Source: an uncultured Eubacteriales bacterium (lineage in GTDB: Bacteria > Bacillota > Clostridia > UBA1381 > UBA9506). Taken from it: a DNA stretch of 13,629 nucleotides. Both the position numbers and the translations under genes were made by a program. The notes under the pieces were generated by a model that searched no databases, was not told the DNA's origin, and saw nothing but the letters and a program-made list of their open reading frames with translations. The stretch covers positions 1 to 13,629 of the forward strand of contig CABSKZ010000047.1 in NCBI GenBank assembly GCA_902478395.1. Direction: 5' to 3'. Below are positions 7,032 through 13,629 of the stretch, one piece after another; positions within the stretch are counted from its first letter, which is position 1, and the number at the start of each line of letters is the position of its first letter.

Positions 7032-7496
7032 ATGAAGGACATCAGCTGCTGTTTCAGCGGCCACCGCACAATTCCGGCGGAACGGACAAAGGAGCTTAAC
7101 CAACGGCTATATGCTGAAATTGAAGAGCTCTACTCCTCTGGTATCCGTATCTTCCGCAACGGCGGCGCACTGGGCTTTGATATGGCGGCGGCACTGGTCG
7201 TAATTGACCTGAAACAGAAATACAGCGATTTACAGCTATATATGGACCTTCCCTGCCGGAAGCAGGCTAGCGGTTGGAGCAAGACAGATAAAGCCATCTA
7301 CGATTACGTGCTGGATAAATCGGATAAGATGACCTACGTATCCCCTTATTACTATAGTGGCTGTATGCTGGCGCGGAACCGCTATATGGTAGACCGCAGT
7401 TCCTGCCTGATTGCCTTTAAATCCCGCGGGACTGGCGGAACTGCTTACACAGTGCGGTACGCGGCTTCGAAGGGGCTGCGCATCATCCTGCTTTAA
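7032..7496 (+). CDS. SLOG-family protein (DUF1273, YpsA-like)
   Basis: A small Rossmann-like protein of the SLOG superfamily, predicted to bind a nucleotide-derived ligand; the founding Bacillus protein YpsA has been linked to cell division and stress, and no reaction is established. At 154 residues it is a single domain. Family marks visible are SGHR near the N-terminus (9-12, followed by a proline), the glycine-rich GGALGFD at 44-50 (phosphate-binding loop type), LPCRKQ at about 73-78, MLARNRYMVD at 112-121 and GTGGTAYT at 133-140. The start is supported by AAAAGGAG at 7015-7022, 9 bases before the ATG. It is probably monocistronic: the efp-operon terminator lies upstream, and a new promoter-like signal lies before the next gene. 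Only a weak AT-rich inverted repeat with a T-run (about 7535-7555) is seen after it. Confidence 0.88.
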   Translation: MKDISCCFSGHRTIPAERTKELNQRLYAEIEELYSSGIRIFRNGGALGFDMAAALVVIDLKQKYSDLQLYMDLPCRKQASGWSKTDKAIYDYVLDKSDKMTYVSPYYYSGCMLARNRYMVDRSSCLIAFKSRGTGGTAYTVRYAASKGLRIILL

Positions 7497-7579
7497 GTGC
7501 AACAAGCAGCTGCGAAAAATAGGAAAAGCAGACGAAATAAGGCTTATTCCTTTTTGAAAAAAATCCCATGAAATATCTC

Positions 7580-7607
7580 ACCCTTCTTTTCCGGCGTGCA
7601 TAATATG
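7580..7607 (+). promoter_or_regulatory. Possible SigK-like sporulation promoter
   Basis: AC at 7580-7581, 17 bases, then CATAATATG at 7599-7607, close to the Bacillus SigK pattern AC-N17-CATAnnnTA (last base differs). No good sigma-A -35 box stands 17 bases before CATAAT. The fit would suit a sporulation-type membrane peptide but is a short, degenerate match. Confidence 0.35.
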
Positions 7608-7637
7608 TAGCATAACAAAGAAAAGGAGGTAAGCACC

Positions 7638-7736
7638 ATGGGATGTGAAAGAAACGGTTTCTTCGGTTTCGGCGGTAACAACTGCCTTTGGATAATCATC
7701 ATCATTATCCTGATTTGCTGCTGCTGTGGTGACTAA
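7638..7736 (+). CDS. Tiny Gly/Ile/Cys-rich membrane peptide (32 aa)
   Basis: A 32-residue peptide. Residues 1-16 are polar and glycine-rich with two Cys (MGCERNGFFGFGGNNC). Residues 17-26 are LWIIIIIILI, a very short membrane segment, and the end is CCCCGD. The ribosome binding site AAAGGAGGT (7622-7630), 7 bases before the ATG, is the best in the window, which argues strongly that this short frame is real. Glycine-then-hydrophobic peptides of this size are common in sporulating Firmicutes (YjcZ-like proteins are the best-known analogue), and similar Cys-tailed peptides occur in Clostridia as far as I recall. A spore-coat or membrane role is inference; a small membrane-active toxin is an alternative. 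It is followed by a structured 3' untranslated region ending at a terminator. Confidence 0.75.
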   Translation: MGCERNGFFGFGGNNCLWIIIIIILICCCCGD

Positions 7737-7865
7737 TTAATCCCACGCCGCAAACCTCCGGGTTAAATCTACTACCCGCGGGTAAACATAAGAAACGGAC
7801 GGGGCGGCAACCGCCGCTCCGTAATTTCTGCAAAGGGCTGTTATCGTTGCAGAATGGAGATACAT

Positions 7866-7912
7866 CGAAGGGCCGTTTTCGAAATTTGAAAACGGTCCTT
7901 TCGCAATTTTTT
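7866..7912 (+). terminator. Rho-independent terminator after the 32-aa peptide gene
   Basis: A long stem pairs CCGTTTTC (7873-7880) with GAAAACGG (7888-7895) and extends outward through a G-T wobble to about 7866/7903 with one bulge; the loop is 7 bases. Six T run from 7907 to 7912. It ends a transcript whose 3' untranslated part, about 175 bases, is longer than the coding part. Confidence 0.88.
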
Positions 7913-8043
7913 CATATTAAATTAAGTCCGAGCGTTTGCTGTTTGTTTAAAATACGACGCTGTTTGGAAAAAACAAGCCCCTTCTTTCTGCTCATAATTC
8001 TGATAACGGCATGAATTCGTACAAAAAAATTGTGAAGGGTGCT

Positions 8044-8083
8044 GAAAAAAGCAGAGGACAATTAAAATTCCTCTGCTTTTTTT
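8044..8083. terminator. Bidirectional terminator between convergent genes
   Basis: The stem pairs AAAAAAGCAGAGGA (8045-8058) with TCCTCTGCTTTTTT (8069-8082), 14 bp, around a 10-base AT loop. It has T7 on the plus strand and the matching A-run (T6 on the minus strand). It sits 124 bases past the esterase stop codon, in the minus direction, and would also catch rightward read-through. Confidence 0.9.
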
Positions 8084-8206
8084 CATTTCTCCGGTATTAC
8101 GTTTTATATATTTTAGCCGAATCCTCCTAGCTCCTGTCAGCTAGGTGCAAAAATTTTATATAACTTCCTTTCATGGCTATTATTGGTTCCTTGTTTCACC
8201 GTTGGA

Positions 8207-11200
8207 TTAGAAGTTCAATTGAATCGCGCGAATCGGCTTTAAAGTAACGCTGTTTTCCCAAATAAATACTTTAAAGAGTCCACCGCTGCCGTTTACTGTA
8301 AACGGCACTGAAATATTTTTGATTTCTCCGCCAGCTATGTCTGCATACGCTGAAGCTGCATGAACCATGCGAAGACCGTCGGCGCTGTACTCAGCAACCG
8401 TTACAAAAACTCCGTTTTTCCCCTTTTTGGAATTATTGTTCGTAAGGCTTATCTGCGCAATTACATCCATTCCTGCATGCAACTCGTTTAACTCGGTCCC
8501 GTTTGCGTCTGTGATGCTAACTGTGTAACAGTCAAGCGCATAATCGCTTCTGAACGGGCTCGCTGGCAATCCTGCGCTGTTATATAGGTTAATTTTATCG
8601 GTTACAGGGTCAAAGAAATAGCGGACCGCAACAGGATTTTGAACCTCGTCGCTGTAAACATGCACGGTATCGCCTACAATTTCGGCTTTGGCATCCACAA
8701 AATTTTTATCTGCTCCGCAAATTTTAAATCCGACCAATTCTCCGTCTGCCGATAGACCCGTTCCGGTGTGGCTGAAGTGGACGATGGCTTTATTTCCCTC
8801 AATCGTTATATTTTGATAAAGCGGCATGGAATATTCGTCCTCATATCCATAATTCATGCCTCTTGCAAGCAACGCCAGACGCTCGCCCACAGGTTTTTTG
8901 TTTGTCGGATGAAGCGGATCAGTTCCGCCCAATGGAATATCGCTTGTCGCCGCCATACCTACCCCAGGCAGGCGTTTTGCGACGTTTAATCCGCTTTCTC
9001 TGATATAGTGATACATCGGAAAATTGGTAAGCTCATACGGCGGGAGCTGTACGATTAGGAAAGAGAGCTCTTTTTGCCACTTGGCACGCCAGCCTGTGAT
9101 GAGTGCATACAATGCGTCCTCATAAAGCTCTTTATATGCTGCGGTAGCATTGCTTTCTCCTTGATACCAGACGACTCCGGAAATTCCGAAATCTGTTAAT
9201 GCGCTTATCATACCGTTATAGTACTGATTTTCCAATTCTGTGCCGACACCCTCCGGTACGGTTCCTTCCGGCATCCATGGGTCAATATAGGAGCCGCCCT
9301 TGGAGGCGTTTATCATTCCAACAGGAACGCCGAGTTCTCTTTGCAGTTTTTCCGCAAAGTAATAGCCTACGGCGGAGAATTCGCCTATACTTGTTGTATT
9401 GGGCGTAAACCATGTTCCTGTAGTATCTGGAAGCTCAGATGTAGTTGGTCTTACACTCTGCGTAAACACCCGCAGATTCGGATTATCCAGCGCTTTGCTG
9501 TCCTCTTCCCACGTCAGCGCCTTGTTTGTCATAAGCGCAGCATTCGACTGGCCGGATACAAGCCAAACCTCTCCAACCAGTACATTGTTATAGACGATTG
9601 TGTCTGCCTTTTCACTTCCTGAAACCGTAAGCGTGTAAGGTCCTCCCGCGGGCACTTCCGGAAGATTTGCTTTCCATTTACCGCCCGACACCACCGCAGA
9701 AGCGCTTGCATCCCCCAGAGTTACACGAACGGTCTCGCCCTCTTTGCCCATGCCGTAAACAGCAATTGTCTCGCCGCGCTGCAGAACCATACCATCGCCG
9801 AAAACTGAGGGAAGAGAAAATTTTGCCTCAGGCTTCAACGGAATTGTTCTTTTATCCGGGTTTGCCGCTTTTGATATGATATCCGCAGCTTCGCTCGCGG
9901 AAATTTCCGTATCTGCGGCAAACAAACCATTGGCGTAAAGTTCAATGATTCCTTCAGAATATGCCTTAACCGCATCGTCCCTATATTTTTCATCTATGGA
10001 GGAATAATCAGAGATTTTTGCAATAAACGCAGACATATCATTGTAATACTCTTCCGAGATGCTTCTTATCACCATCGAGGCCGCCTGCCCTCTGGTTATA
10101 GGGAGGGTTTTGTCCGCGATTTCCCCCTCTTTCACAATGCCCATCTCGACGGCTTTTGCTATTTCGTCATCGTAGCTTACGCTAAGCGCATCGAGCAGCG
10201 CTTTTATGAAATCGGCAACAGGCGTGGTCTCATCTGTGACCGTAAAAGATATCGGCTCCGTTTTTAACTCATTTCCGAAAATATCAAGCACATTGGCAAA
10301 GGAAATTTCGTATTCTGTTCCTTTTTCCAGAGGCGTTTTAAAATATATACTTGCCGTACGCGGATATGTTTTGTTATTATCATAGGAAACAGCATAATCC
10401 GTTACCCCGCTTATTTTGACAGTTTCAGCAGTTATCGTATCTGCCTGCATTTCGTTTGTAAAGGCCAGTTTTATACTGCTTGCACCCTGTTTTTCATGAA
10501 GCAGGCTTACAATTGTACCCGTTGAGGAATTTGCGAACTTGTAATGATAAATATCATCTACGTATAATGTTGCTCTATTTCCGTACCATCCGACTGCCGA
10601 AAAATCCAATCGGTTTAATACGACGCCGTCATAAGCGGTGCCGAGCTTCATATAACGGACCGGCTTCCCGTCAAGATAGATTGATACCGCGCGCTCATCG
10701 TTATCAAACAGCGCCGCGAAGTTATACCATTTGCCGCTTTCGCACTTGCCAATATCCACCCCCATGGAAAGAAGCCTTCCGCCGCGCATCTCCAGCAGAT
10801 TCGGCAAGTTGCTTGTGCCTCTTAAAACAATGGCTTTATAGTTGATTTCATCATCAGTCCGTACGCGCGCGGTAAATACGTTTTTGCCTGAAAAAGTACC
10901 GTATTGCCAATATGCGGTTGTGGCTCCATATCCGTCTGACTGCAGCATCAAAGCCTGATTATGTTTATCCTCCGGATCGATTACCACATGTGCGCGTGTG
11001 GCAGCTGTCTCGTCCGCTGGTGAATACCGGAGCGTACCATAAGCAGGCGCCTGCTTTCCTGTTTCATAAGCCTCATAATCAAGCGCGAGCATTGTGGAAA
11101 CCACAGGCGTTTCCGAATCACCGCCCGGATTTGTGTAGATATCTTCATAAATTCTGACATTGTCGTTATAGAACGTGATATCCTCAACGACTCCGCCTAT

Positions 11201-12508
11201 TCTGAACGCGCGGAGACCCCCGGTGCCGTGCGTCACAAGCGTGGTGTTTTCCATCGAGCCGTTATAAAGCTCTCTGGACTCACCATTATGAATCAGGCTG
11301 ATTTCGCAAATCTTCCTGTAATAATTAAATTTATAGTGCAGAGTGAACCAGCTGTCGCGCGGATAGTCTGTAACAAGCGTTCCATAACCTCCCACAGGCT
11401 TCCCGTTGTTTCCCTCACTAAATTCTACCCAGAAGCGGGTACAGCTTGCCGCGTCCGTATGGTTGATTGCCGTAAGCAAATGCTCCGTACCGGTTATTTC
11501 CCCCGTGGGAATATAGAAATCAGCCGTCATATGCTGAATACCCGTTTTATAGCTTGTCGCGGGGGTGTATACGGTCCAGAACGCACCGCCCGTTTTGGAT
11601 ACCTGTAAGGCTTTATTATCGGTACCCAAACTATCGCCGTCAACAACTGTCATGGATGGATTGCCCGCACCCGTCACACCCGTATATGCGCCGCCGTTAA
11701 AATCCATCTGCATAATAACGCTCTCCGCATCGGGCTTGCCAGCTGGTTCGGTGGGTTCAGCCGTTGGCGTAGGAGTAGGAACATCGCTCGTAGGAGCGGG
11801 TGTCGGCGTTTCCGAGGCACCATCGTCCGTCCCTGTATAAATTTTAATATTATCATTATAGAAGGTTATTCCGTCAACTGCCGTGCCGCCTATTCTGTAG
11901 TTTCTAATGCCGCCATCTGCATGGGTTACAAAGGACAATTTCGCAATTGACATGGACGCAATCACGCTTTGTTTACCGTCGTGCAGGATGCTGATATACA
12001 AGTAGTTTGTCTCATAATTAAATTTGTATCTCAAGGTAAACCAGCTATCTCGCGGATAATCCTCTATTAGTATGCCGCCCGTAAACGATTCGCCGCCGTT
12101 TCCATCACTGAATTCTACAGAAGGTTTTACCGCGGCGGCACCGTCCGTATAGTTTGGTATGAAACCCAGATATTCCGTACTGCCTGAAATTGCGCCCTGC
12201 GGAATATAGAAATCTTCTTCAAAGTATTGGATGCCAGATTTCGCGCTCGCTGCCGTGGTATGCGTGAGCCAAAAAGCGCCGCTTGCCTTCGTTGCCTTCA
12301 AAACTTTGCCGGTTGCCTGAACCTCCTGCCCGTCCACAACCGCAAGAGAAGGACTGCCCTGGCCTACAATCCCGCTGTATGTTCCGTCATCAAAATCCTG
12401 CTGCCAAATCATGTTCTCCGTCGATGCGGAAACCATTGTAAATGACGGTATCATGACCACACTTAAAATCATTACAATGGCCAGACACGAGCTTATAAAT
12501 TTTTTCAT
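8207..12508 (-). CDS. Secreted multidomain carbohydrate O-acetylesterase (SASA family)
   Basis: An extracellular esterase of 1433 residues, predicted to remove O-acetyl groups from sialic acids or plant/host glycans. A signal peptide covers 1-29 (MKKFIS, a hydrophobic core, then VSAS). Two homologous LamG-like modules (about 32-227 and 263-456) share DYPRDSWFTL and ITFYNDN and are joined by a Pro-Thr linker (about 232-260). A third LamG-like module (about 475-665) and a Big_5-type Ig domain (about 667-758) follow, then a degenerate SLH-like pair (about 780-885) and the SASA catalytic domain (about 895-1320). The nucleophile is S988 in VSGQSNA; WYQGESN is at 1114-1120; the D1197/H1200 dyad lies in DPLHP. 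The last 110 residues form a beta domain ending in the FKVFIWENSVTLKPI type common in Clostridial glycan-degrading proteins. The ATG at 12508 has AAAGGA 8 bases upstream, so the ATG at 12517 is less likely. Catalytic residues are intact. The exact substrate is unknown. Confidence 0.92.
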   Translation of the reverse strand: MKKFISSCLAIVMILSVVMIPSFTMVSASTENMIWQQDFDDGTYSGIVGQGSPSLAVVDGQEVQATGKVLKATKASGAFWLTHTTAASAKSGIQYFEEDFYIPQGAISGSTEYLGFIPNYTDGAAAVKPSVEFSDGNGGESFTGGILIEDYPRDSWFTLRYKFNYETNYLYISILHDGKQSVIASMSIAKLSFVTHADGGIRNYRIGGTAVDGITFYNDNIKIYTGTDDGASETPTPAPTSDVPTPTPTAEPTEPAGKPDAESVIMQMDFNGGAYTGVTGAGNPSMTVVDGDSLGTDNKALQVSKTGGAFWTVYTPATSYKTGIQHMTADFYIPTGEITGTEHLLTAINHTDAASCTRFWVEFSEGNNGKPVGGYGTLVTDYPRDSWFTLHYKFNYYRKICEISLIHNGESRELYNGSMENTTLVTHGTGGLRAFRIGGVVEDITFYNDNVRIYEDIYTNPGGDSETPVVSTMLALDYEAYETGKQAPAYGTLRYSPADETAATRAHVVIDPEDKHNQALMLQSDGYGATTAYWQYGTFSGKNVFTARVRTDDEINYKAIVLRGTSNLPNLLEMRGGRLLSMGVDIGKCESGKWYNFAALFDNDERAVSIYLDGKPVRYMKLGTAYDGVVLNRLDFSAVGWYGNRATLYVDDIYHYKFANSSTGTIVSLLHEKQGASSIKLAFTNEMQADTITAETVKISGVTDYAVSYDNNKTYPRTASIYFKTPLEKGTEYEISFANVLDIFGNELKTEPISFTVTDETTPVADFIKALLDALSVSYDDEIAKAVEMGIVKEGEIADKTLPITRGQAASMVIRSISEEYYNDMSAFIAKISDYSSIDEKYRDDAVKAYSEGIIELYANGLFAADTEISASEAADIISKAANPDKRTIPLKPEAKFSLPSVFGDGMVLQRGETIAVYGMGKEGETVRVTLGDASASAVVSGGKWKANLPEVPAGGPYTLTVSGSEKADTIVYNNVLVGEVWLVSGQSNAALMTNKALTWEEDSKALDNPNLRVFTQSVRPTTSELPDTTGTWFTPNTTSIGEFSAVGYYFAEKLQRELGVPVGMINASKGGSYIDPWMPEGTVPEGVGTELENQYYNGMISALTDFGISGVVWYQGESNATAAYKELYEDALYALITGWRAKWQKELSFLIVQLPPYELTNFPMYHYIRESGLNVAKRLPGVGMAATSDIPLGGTDPLHPTNKKPVGERLALLARGMNYGYEDEYSMPLYQNITIEGNKAIVHFSHTGTGLSADGELVGFKICGADKNFVDAKAEIVGDTVHVYSDEVQNPVAVRYFFDPVTDKINLYNSAGLPASPFRSDYALDCYTVSITDANGTELNELHAGMDVIAQISLTNNNSKKGKNGVFVTVAEYSADGLRMVHAASAYADIAGGEIKNISVPFTVNGSGGLFKVFIWENSVTLKPIRAIQLNF
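11141..12415 (-). repeat. Tandem duplication of a LamG-like module inside the esterase
   Basis: Module 1 (12415-11828) and module 2 (11722-11141) encode clearly homologous domains of about 195 residues separated by a Pro/Thr-rich linker (11827-11723). Shared landmarks in the same order are DFYIP, VEFS, DYPRDSWFTL, YKFNY, VTH, RIGG and ITFYNDN. Identity is moderate, so this is an old duplication and not a recent DNA repeat. Confidence 0.85.
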
Positions 12509-12549
12509 TCGTCTCATCCTTTCTTATTCGTATTTTTAAATCCGTTTCT

Positions 12550-12578
12550 ATAATATATTTCAAATTCATAAAAAACAA
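12550..12578 (-). promoter_or_regulatory. Candidate sigma-A promoter of the esterase gene
   Basis: On the minus strand, TTGTTT (12578-12573), 17 bases, TATTAT (12555-12550), about 42 bases before the ATG at 12508. The -10 matches 5 of 6 consensus bases; the -35 is weaker. No operator for the neighbouring MerR protein (a long dyad with a 19-bp spacer) was seen over it. Confidence 0.5.
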
Positions 12579-12679
12579 GATCGAATTTCTACGATAGCGC
12601 GCAATTTCTACGGAGTTTTCCAAAAGAACAGTGCCGCACCGCCTATTAGCTCTAACCGGGGCGTTTCGTAATATAACGG

Positions 12680-12718
12680 AAAAGAGCATGCCCCGGTCTG
12701 GCCGGAGCATGCTCTTTT
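12680..12718 (-). terminator. Terminator of the MerR-family gene
   Basis: A perfect 12-bp stem AAAAGAGCATGC (12680-12691) pairs with GCATGCTCTTTT (12707-12718); an inner CCGG/CCGG helix is possible. On the minus strand the 3' arm ends in four T and then CCG, so it is a moderate terminator. It separates the regulator from the esterase, 96 bases after the regulator's stop codon. Confidence 0.7.
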
Positions 12719-12813
12719 AAACATTTAAAATTCTATAAAAACCACAGTATATTCACATAATAGGGACGCAACGTTCGCCGAAGAAAATAATGCAGCAGCT
12801 TATCTGCCATCCG

Positions 12814-13626
12814 CTATTTTATGTTCACCGGAATTTGCAGCTCTGTCAGCCAGTCTGCCTCACTCTCCTTGTTCCATATGCCGTCGATATGGCATTCCCG
12901 CGGATTATCCGCCGGAGTATACCCGTTTTCCACTATCCAGTTCGTTAAATATGCGTACGCTCGGCCCAATTCTGTGTACGGCCCCTTGTGCATCACGGAC
13001 GCTACTGTGACTGCCCCCAGCTTTTTAAAGGTCATCCCCTCCGGCGCTGTCCCGAAGCGTTCCACCGCTTCACAGAATTCTATCCGGAAATTTGTATCCC
13101 TGAATTCCCCGTCCAGGTAGACGGAAAAACAGTATTCCGGCTTGGCACAGGCAAGACCGGGGTTCGCCGCTGTCATTTCCGCACCGATTTCAGGAATGAT
13201 ATGCAGATATTGTTGATAATCCGGCACGGTTAATTGCTTCGAATACACAATACATTCCGGCACTTTCTTAATAATAGCCTGATACTCCATAAATAAATCC
13301 TCCTTCTCATGTGAGAGCAAAAAATTTATCCGGGAAAGCTGGTTTTCCGTCCCTGCAAGCGCTGCTTCCAGTTCCGCCTTCCGGTTCAACAAAACCGCTC
13401 GCTGGTCCCCGCCGGACAGAATCCCTGAAATTTCGCTGATGGACAGGCCGGTCTGGCGGAGGGACATAATCTGATGTAATACAACCAATTGCTCTGTGGT
13501 ATAACAACGGTATCCGTTTTCCGGGTCCACAAACGCGGGCTTTAAGAGTCCGGACTCATCATAAAACCGCAGGGTTTTCACCGTTGTTTTAGCCAGCTTT
13601 GAAAATTCACCAATTTTGTACATCAT
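12814..13626 (-). CDS. MerR-family transcriptional regulator with GyrI-like effector domain
   Basis: A DNA-binding regulator of the BmrR-like branch of the MerR family, which typically binds bulky or cationic compounds and untwists a promoter with a long spacer. At 270 residues it has the usual length. The winged helix-turn-helix is at about 2-70 (YKIGEFSKLAKTTVKTLRFY, then GLLKP and GYRCYT, the canonical MerR wing). A dimerisation coiled coil covers about 76-108. A GyrI-like ligand-binding domain runs from about 115 to the end (VPDYQQYLHIIPEIG, HKGPYTELGRAY). Two tandem ATGs (13626 and 13623) lie 3 bases from the right edge, so the ribosome binding site and promoter are outside; the second ATG gives the more usual MYKIG start. 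It is on the same strand as the esterase but is separated by a terminator. Its target, often an adjacent efflux gene, is probably off the right edge. Confidence 0.92.
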   Translation of the reverse strand: MMYKIGEFSKLAKTTVKTLRFYDESGLLKPAFVDPENGYRCYTTEQLVVLHQIMSLRQTGLSISEISGILSGGDQRAVLLNRKAELEAALAGTENQLSRINFLLSHEKEDLFMEYQAIIKKVPECIVYSKQLTVPDYQQYLHIIPEIGAEMTAANPGLACAKPEYCFSVYLDGEFRDTNFRIEFCEAVERFGTAPEGMTFKKLGAVTVASVMHKGPYTELGRAYAYLTNWIVENGYTPADNPRECHIDGIWNKESEADWLTELQIPVNIK

Positions 13627-13629
13627 TTC

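Larger units (their letters stand above)
7737..8206. other. Gene-free interval: structured 3' UTR and convergent terminators
   Basis: No gene is supported here. From left to right: a small stem at 7759-7778 overlapping the 12-base palindrome TACCCGCGGGTA (7773-7784), a GC-rich hairpin at 7795-7822, an 8-bp perfect stem TTCTGCAA/TTGCAGAA at 7826-7854, the terminator at 7866-7912, an AT-rich stretch without clear signals (7913-8043), the two-way terminator at 8044-8083, and a 7-bp stem CCTAGCT/AGCTAGG at 8126-8145 downstream of the esterase stop codon. Confidence 0.6.
12509..12813. other. Gene-free interval upstream of the esterase
   Basis: Between the MerR-type regulator and the esterase, both on the minus strand. 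It contains the regulator's terminator (12680-12718), the esterase promoter (12550-12578) and the esterase ribosome binding site. A minus-strand open frame crossing 12710-12390 overlaps the esterase start out of frame, has no supporting site, and is not counted as a gene. Nothing else was recognised. Confidence 0.6.

Noticed and set aside
6833..7099. 88-residue plus-strand frame
   Set aside because: It runs through the efp-operon terminator and into the SLOG gene in another frame; no ribosome binding site.
7638..7912. Classic type I toxin-antitoxin locus
   Set aside because: The hydrophobic peptide and structured RNA are suggestive, but no antisense promoter was found opposite the gene, and the Cys tail and Gly head fit sporulation-type peptides better. 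Kept only as an alternative.
8011..8130. Small plus-strand frame starting MNSYKKIV
   Set aside because: No Shine-Dalgarno sequence and it reads straight through the two-way terminator stem at 8044-8083.
12550..12578. MerR-controlled promoter of the esterase
   Set aside because: The spacer is a normal 17 bases with no long dyad between the boxes, unlike the 19-20 base spacers used by MerR-family activators.
12390..12710. 106-residue minus-strand frame overlapping the esterase start
   Set aside because: It crosses the MerR terminator and the esterase promoter and overlaps the signal-peptide region out of frame.

Overview
The window looks like chromosomal DNA from a low-to-mid GC, endospore-forming-type anaerobic Firmicute (class Clostridia, possibly the Oscillospirales side). 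The reasons are the S-layer-homology (SLH) surface protein, the Clostridial-type acidic zinc-ribbon protein directly after efp, a DUF1273/YpsA-like SLOG protein, a tiny Gly/Ile/Cys-rich membrane peptide, strong AGGAGG-like ribosome binding sites, and stem-plus-T-run terminators. No rRNA, tRNA, CRISPR array, IS element or phage gene was found. The taxonomic placement is inference.

Layout. (1) 3-3323 (+): the 3' part of a large cell-surface protein. Its reading frame is open to the left edge, where it still encodes a BspA-type leucine-rich repeat; Ig-like/MBG-type domains and three C-terminal SLH domains follow. (2) 3324-3662: no gene, but a run of hairpins ending in a strong minus-strand terminator. 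(3) 5417-3663 (-): a two-gene operon of a GNAT acetyltransferase followed by an iron-type alcohol dehydrogenase, read from a good sigma-A-like promoter at 5458-5486. (4) 5719-6805 (+): efp, then a CD1247-type acidic zinc-ribbon protein, then a clear terminator. (5) 7032-7496 (+): a SLOG-fold YpsA-like protein. (6) 7638-7736 (+): a 32-residue membrane peptide with an excellent ribosome binding site, a possible sporulation-sigma promoter and a strongly structured 3' untranslated region. (7) 8044-8083: a two-way terminator separating the rightward genes from the leftward genes. (8) 12508-8207 (-): a 1433-residue secreted multidomain esterase of the SASA (sialate/carbohydrate O-acetylesterase) family. 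(9) 13626-12814 (-): a MerR-family regulator with a GyrI-like effector domain, running to the right edge, with its own terminator.

How the genes fit together. The two giant extracellular proteins fit a cell that exposes adhesive and glycan-trimming proteins on its wall. The SLH protein should bind the secondary cell-wall polymer. The esterase should remove acetyl groups from host or plant glycans, and it carries its own degenerate SLH-like pair inside the chain. The middle block is housekeeping (translation factor EF-P plus an uncharacterised partner) and small stress or sporulation-type genes. No single multi-gene defence or mobile system is visible. The spots most worth a second look are the hairpin array at 3338-3650, the hairpin lying between the Shine-Dalgarno sequence and the ATG of the zinc-ribbon gene, the tiny Cys-rich peptide with its structured transcript, and the architecture of the esterase.
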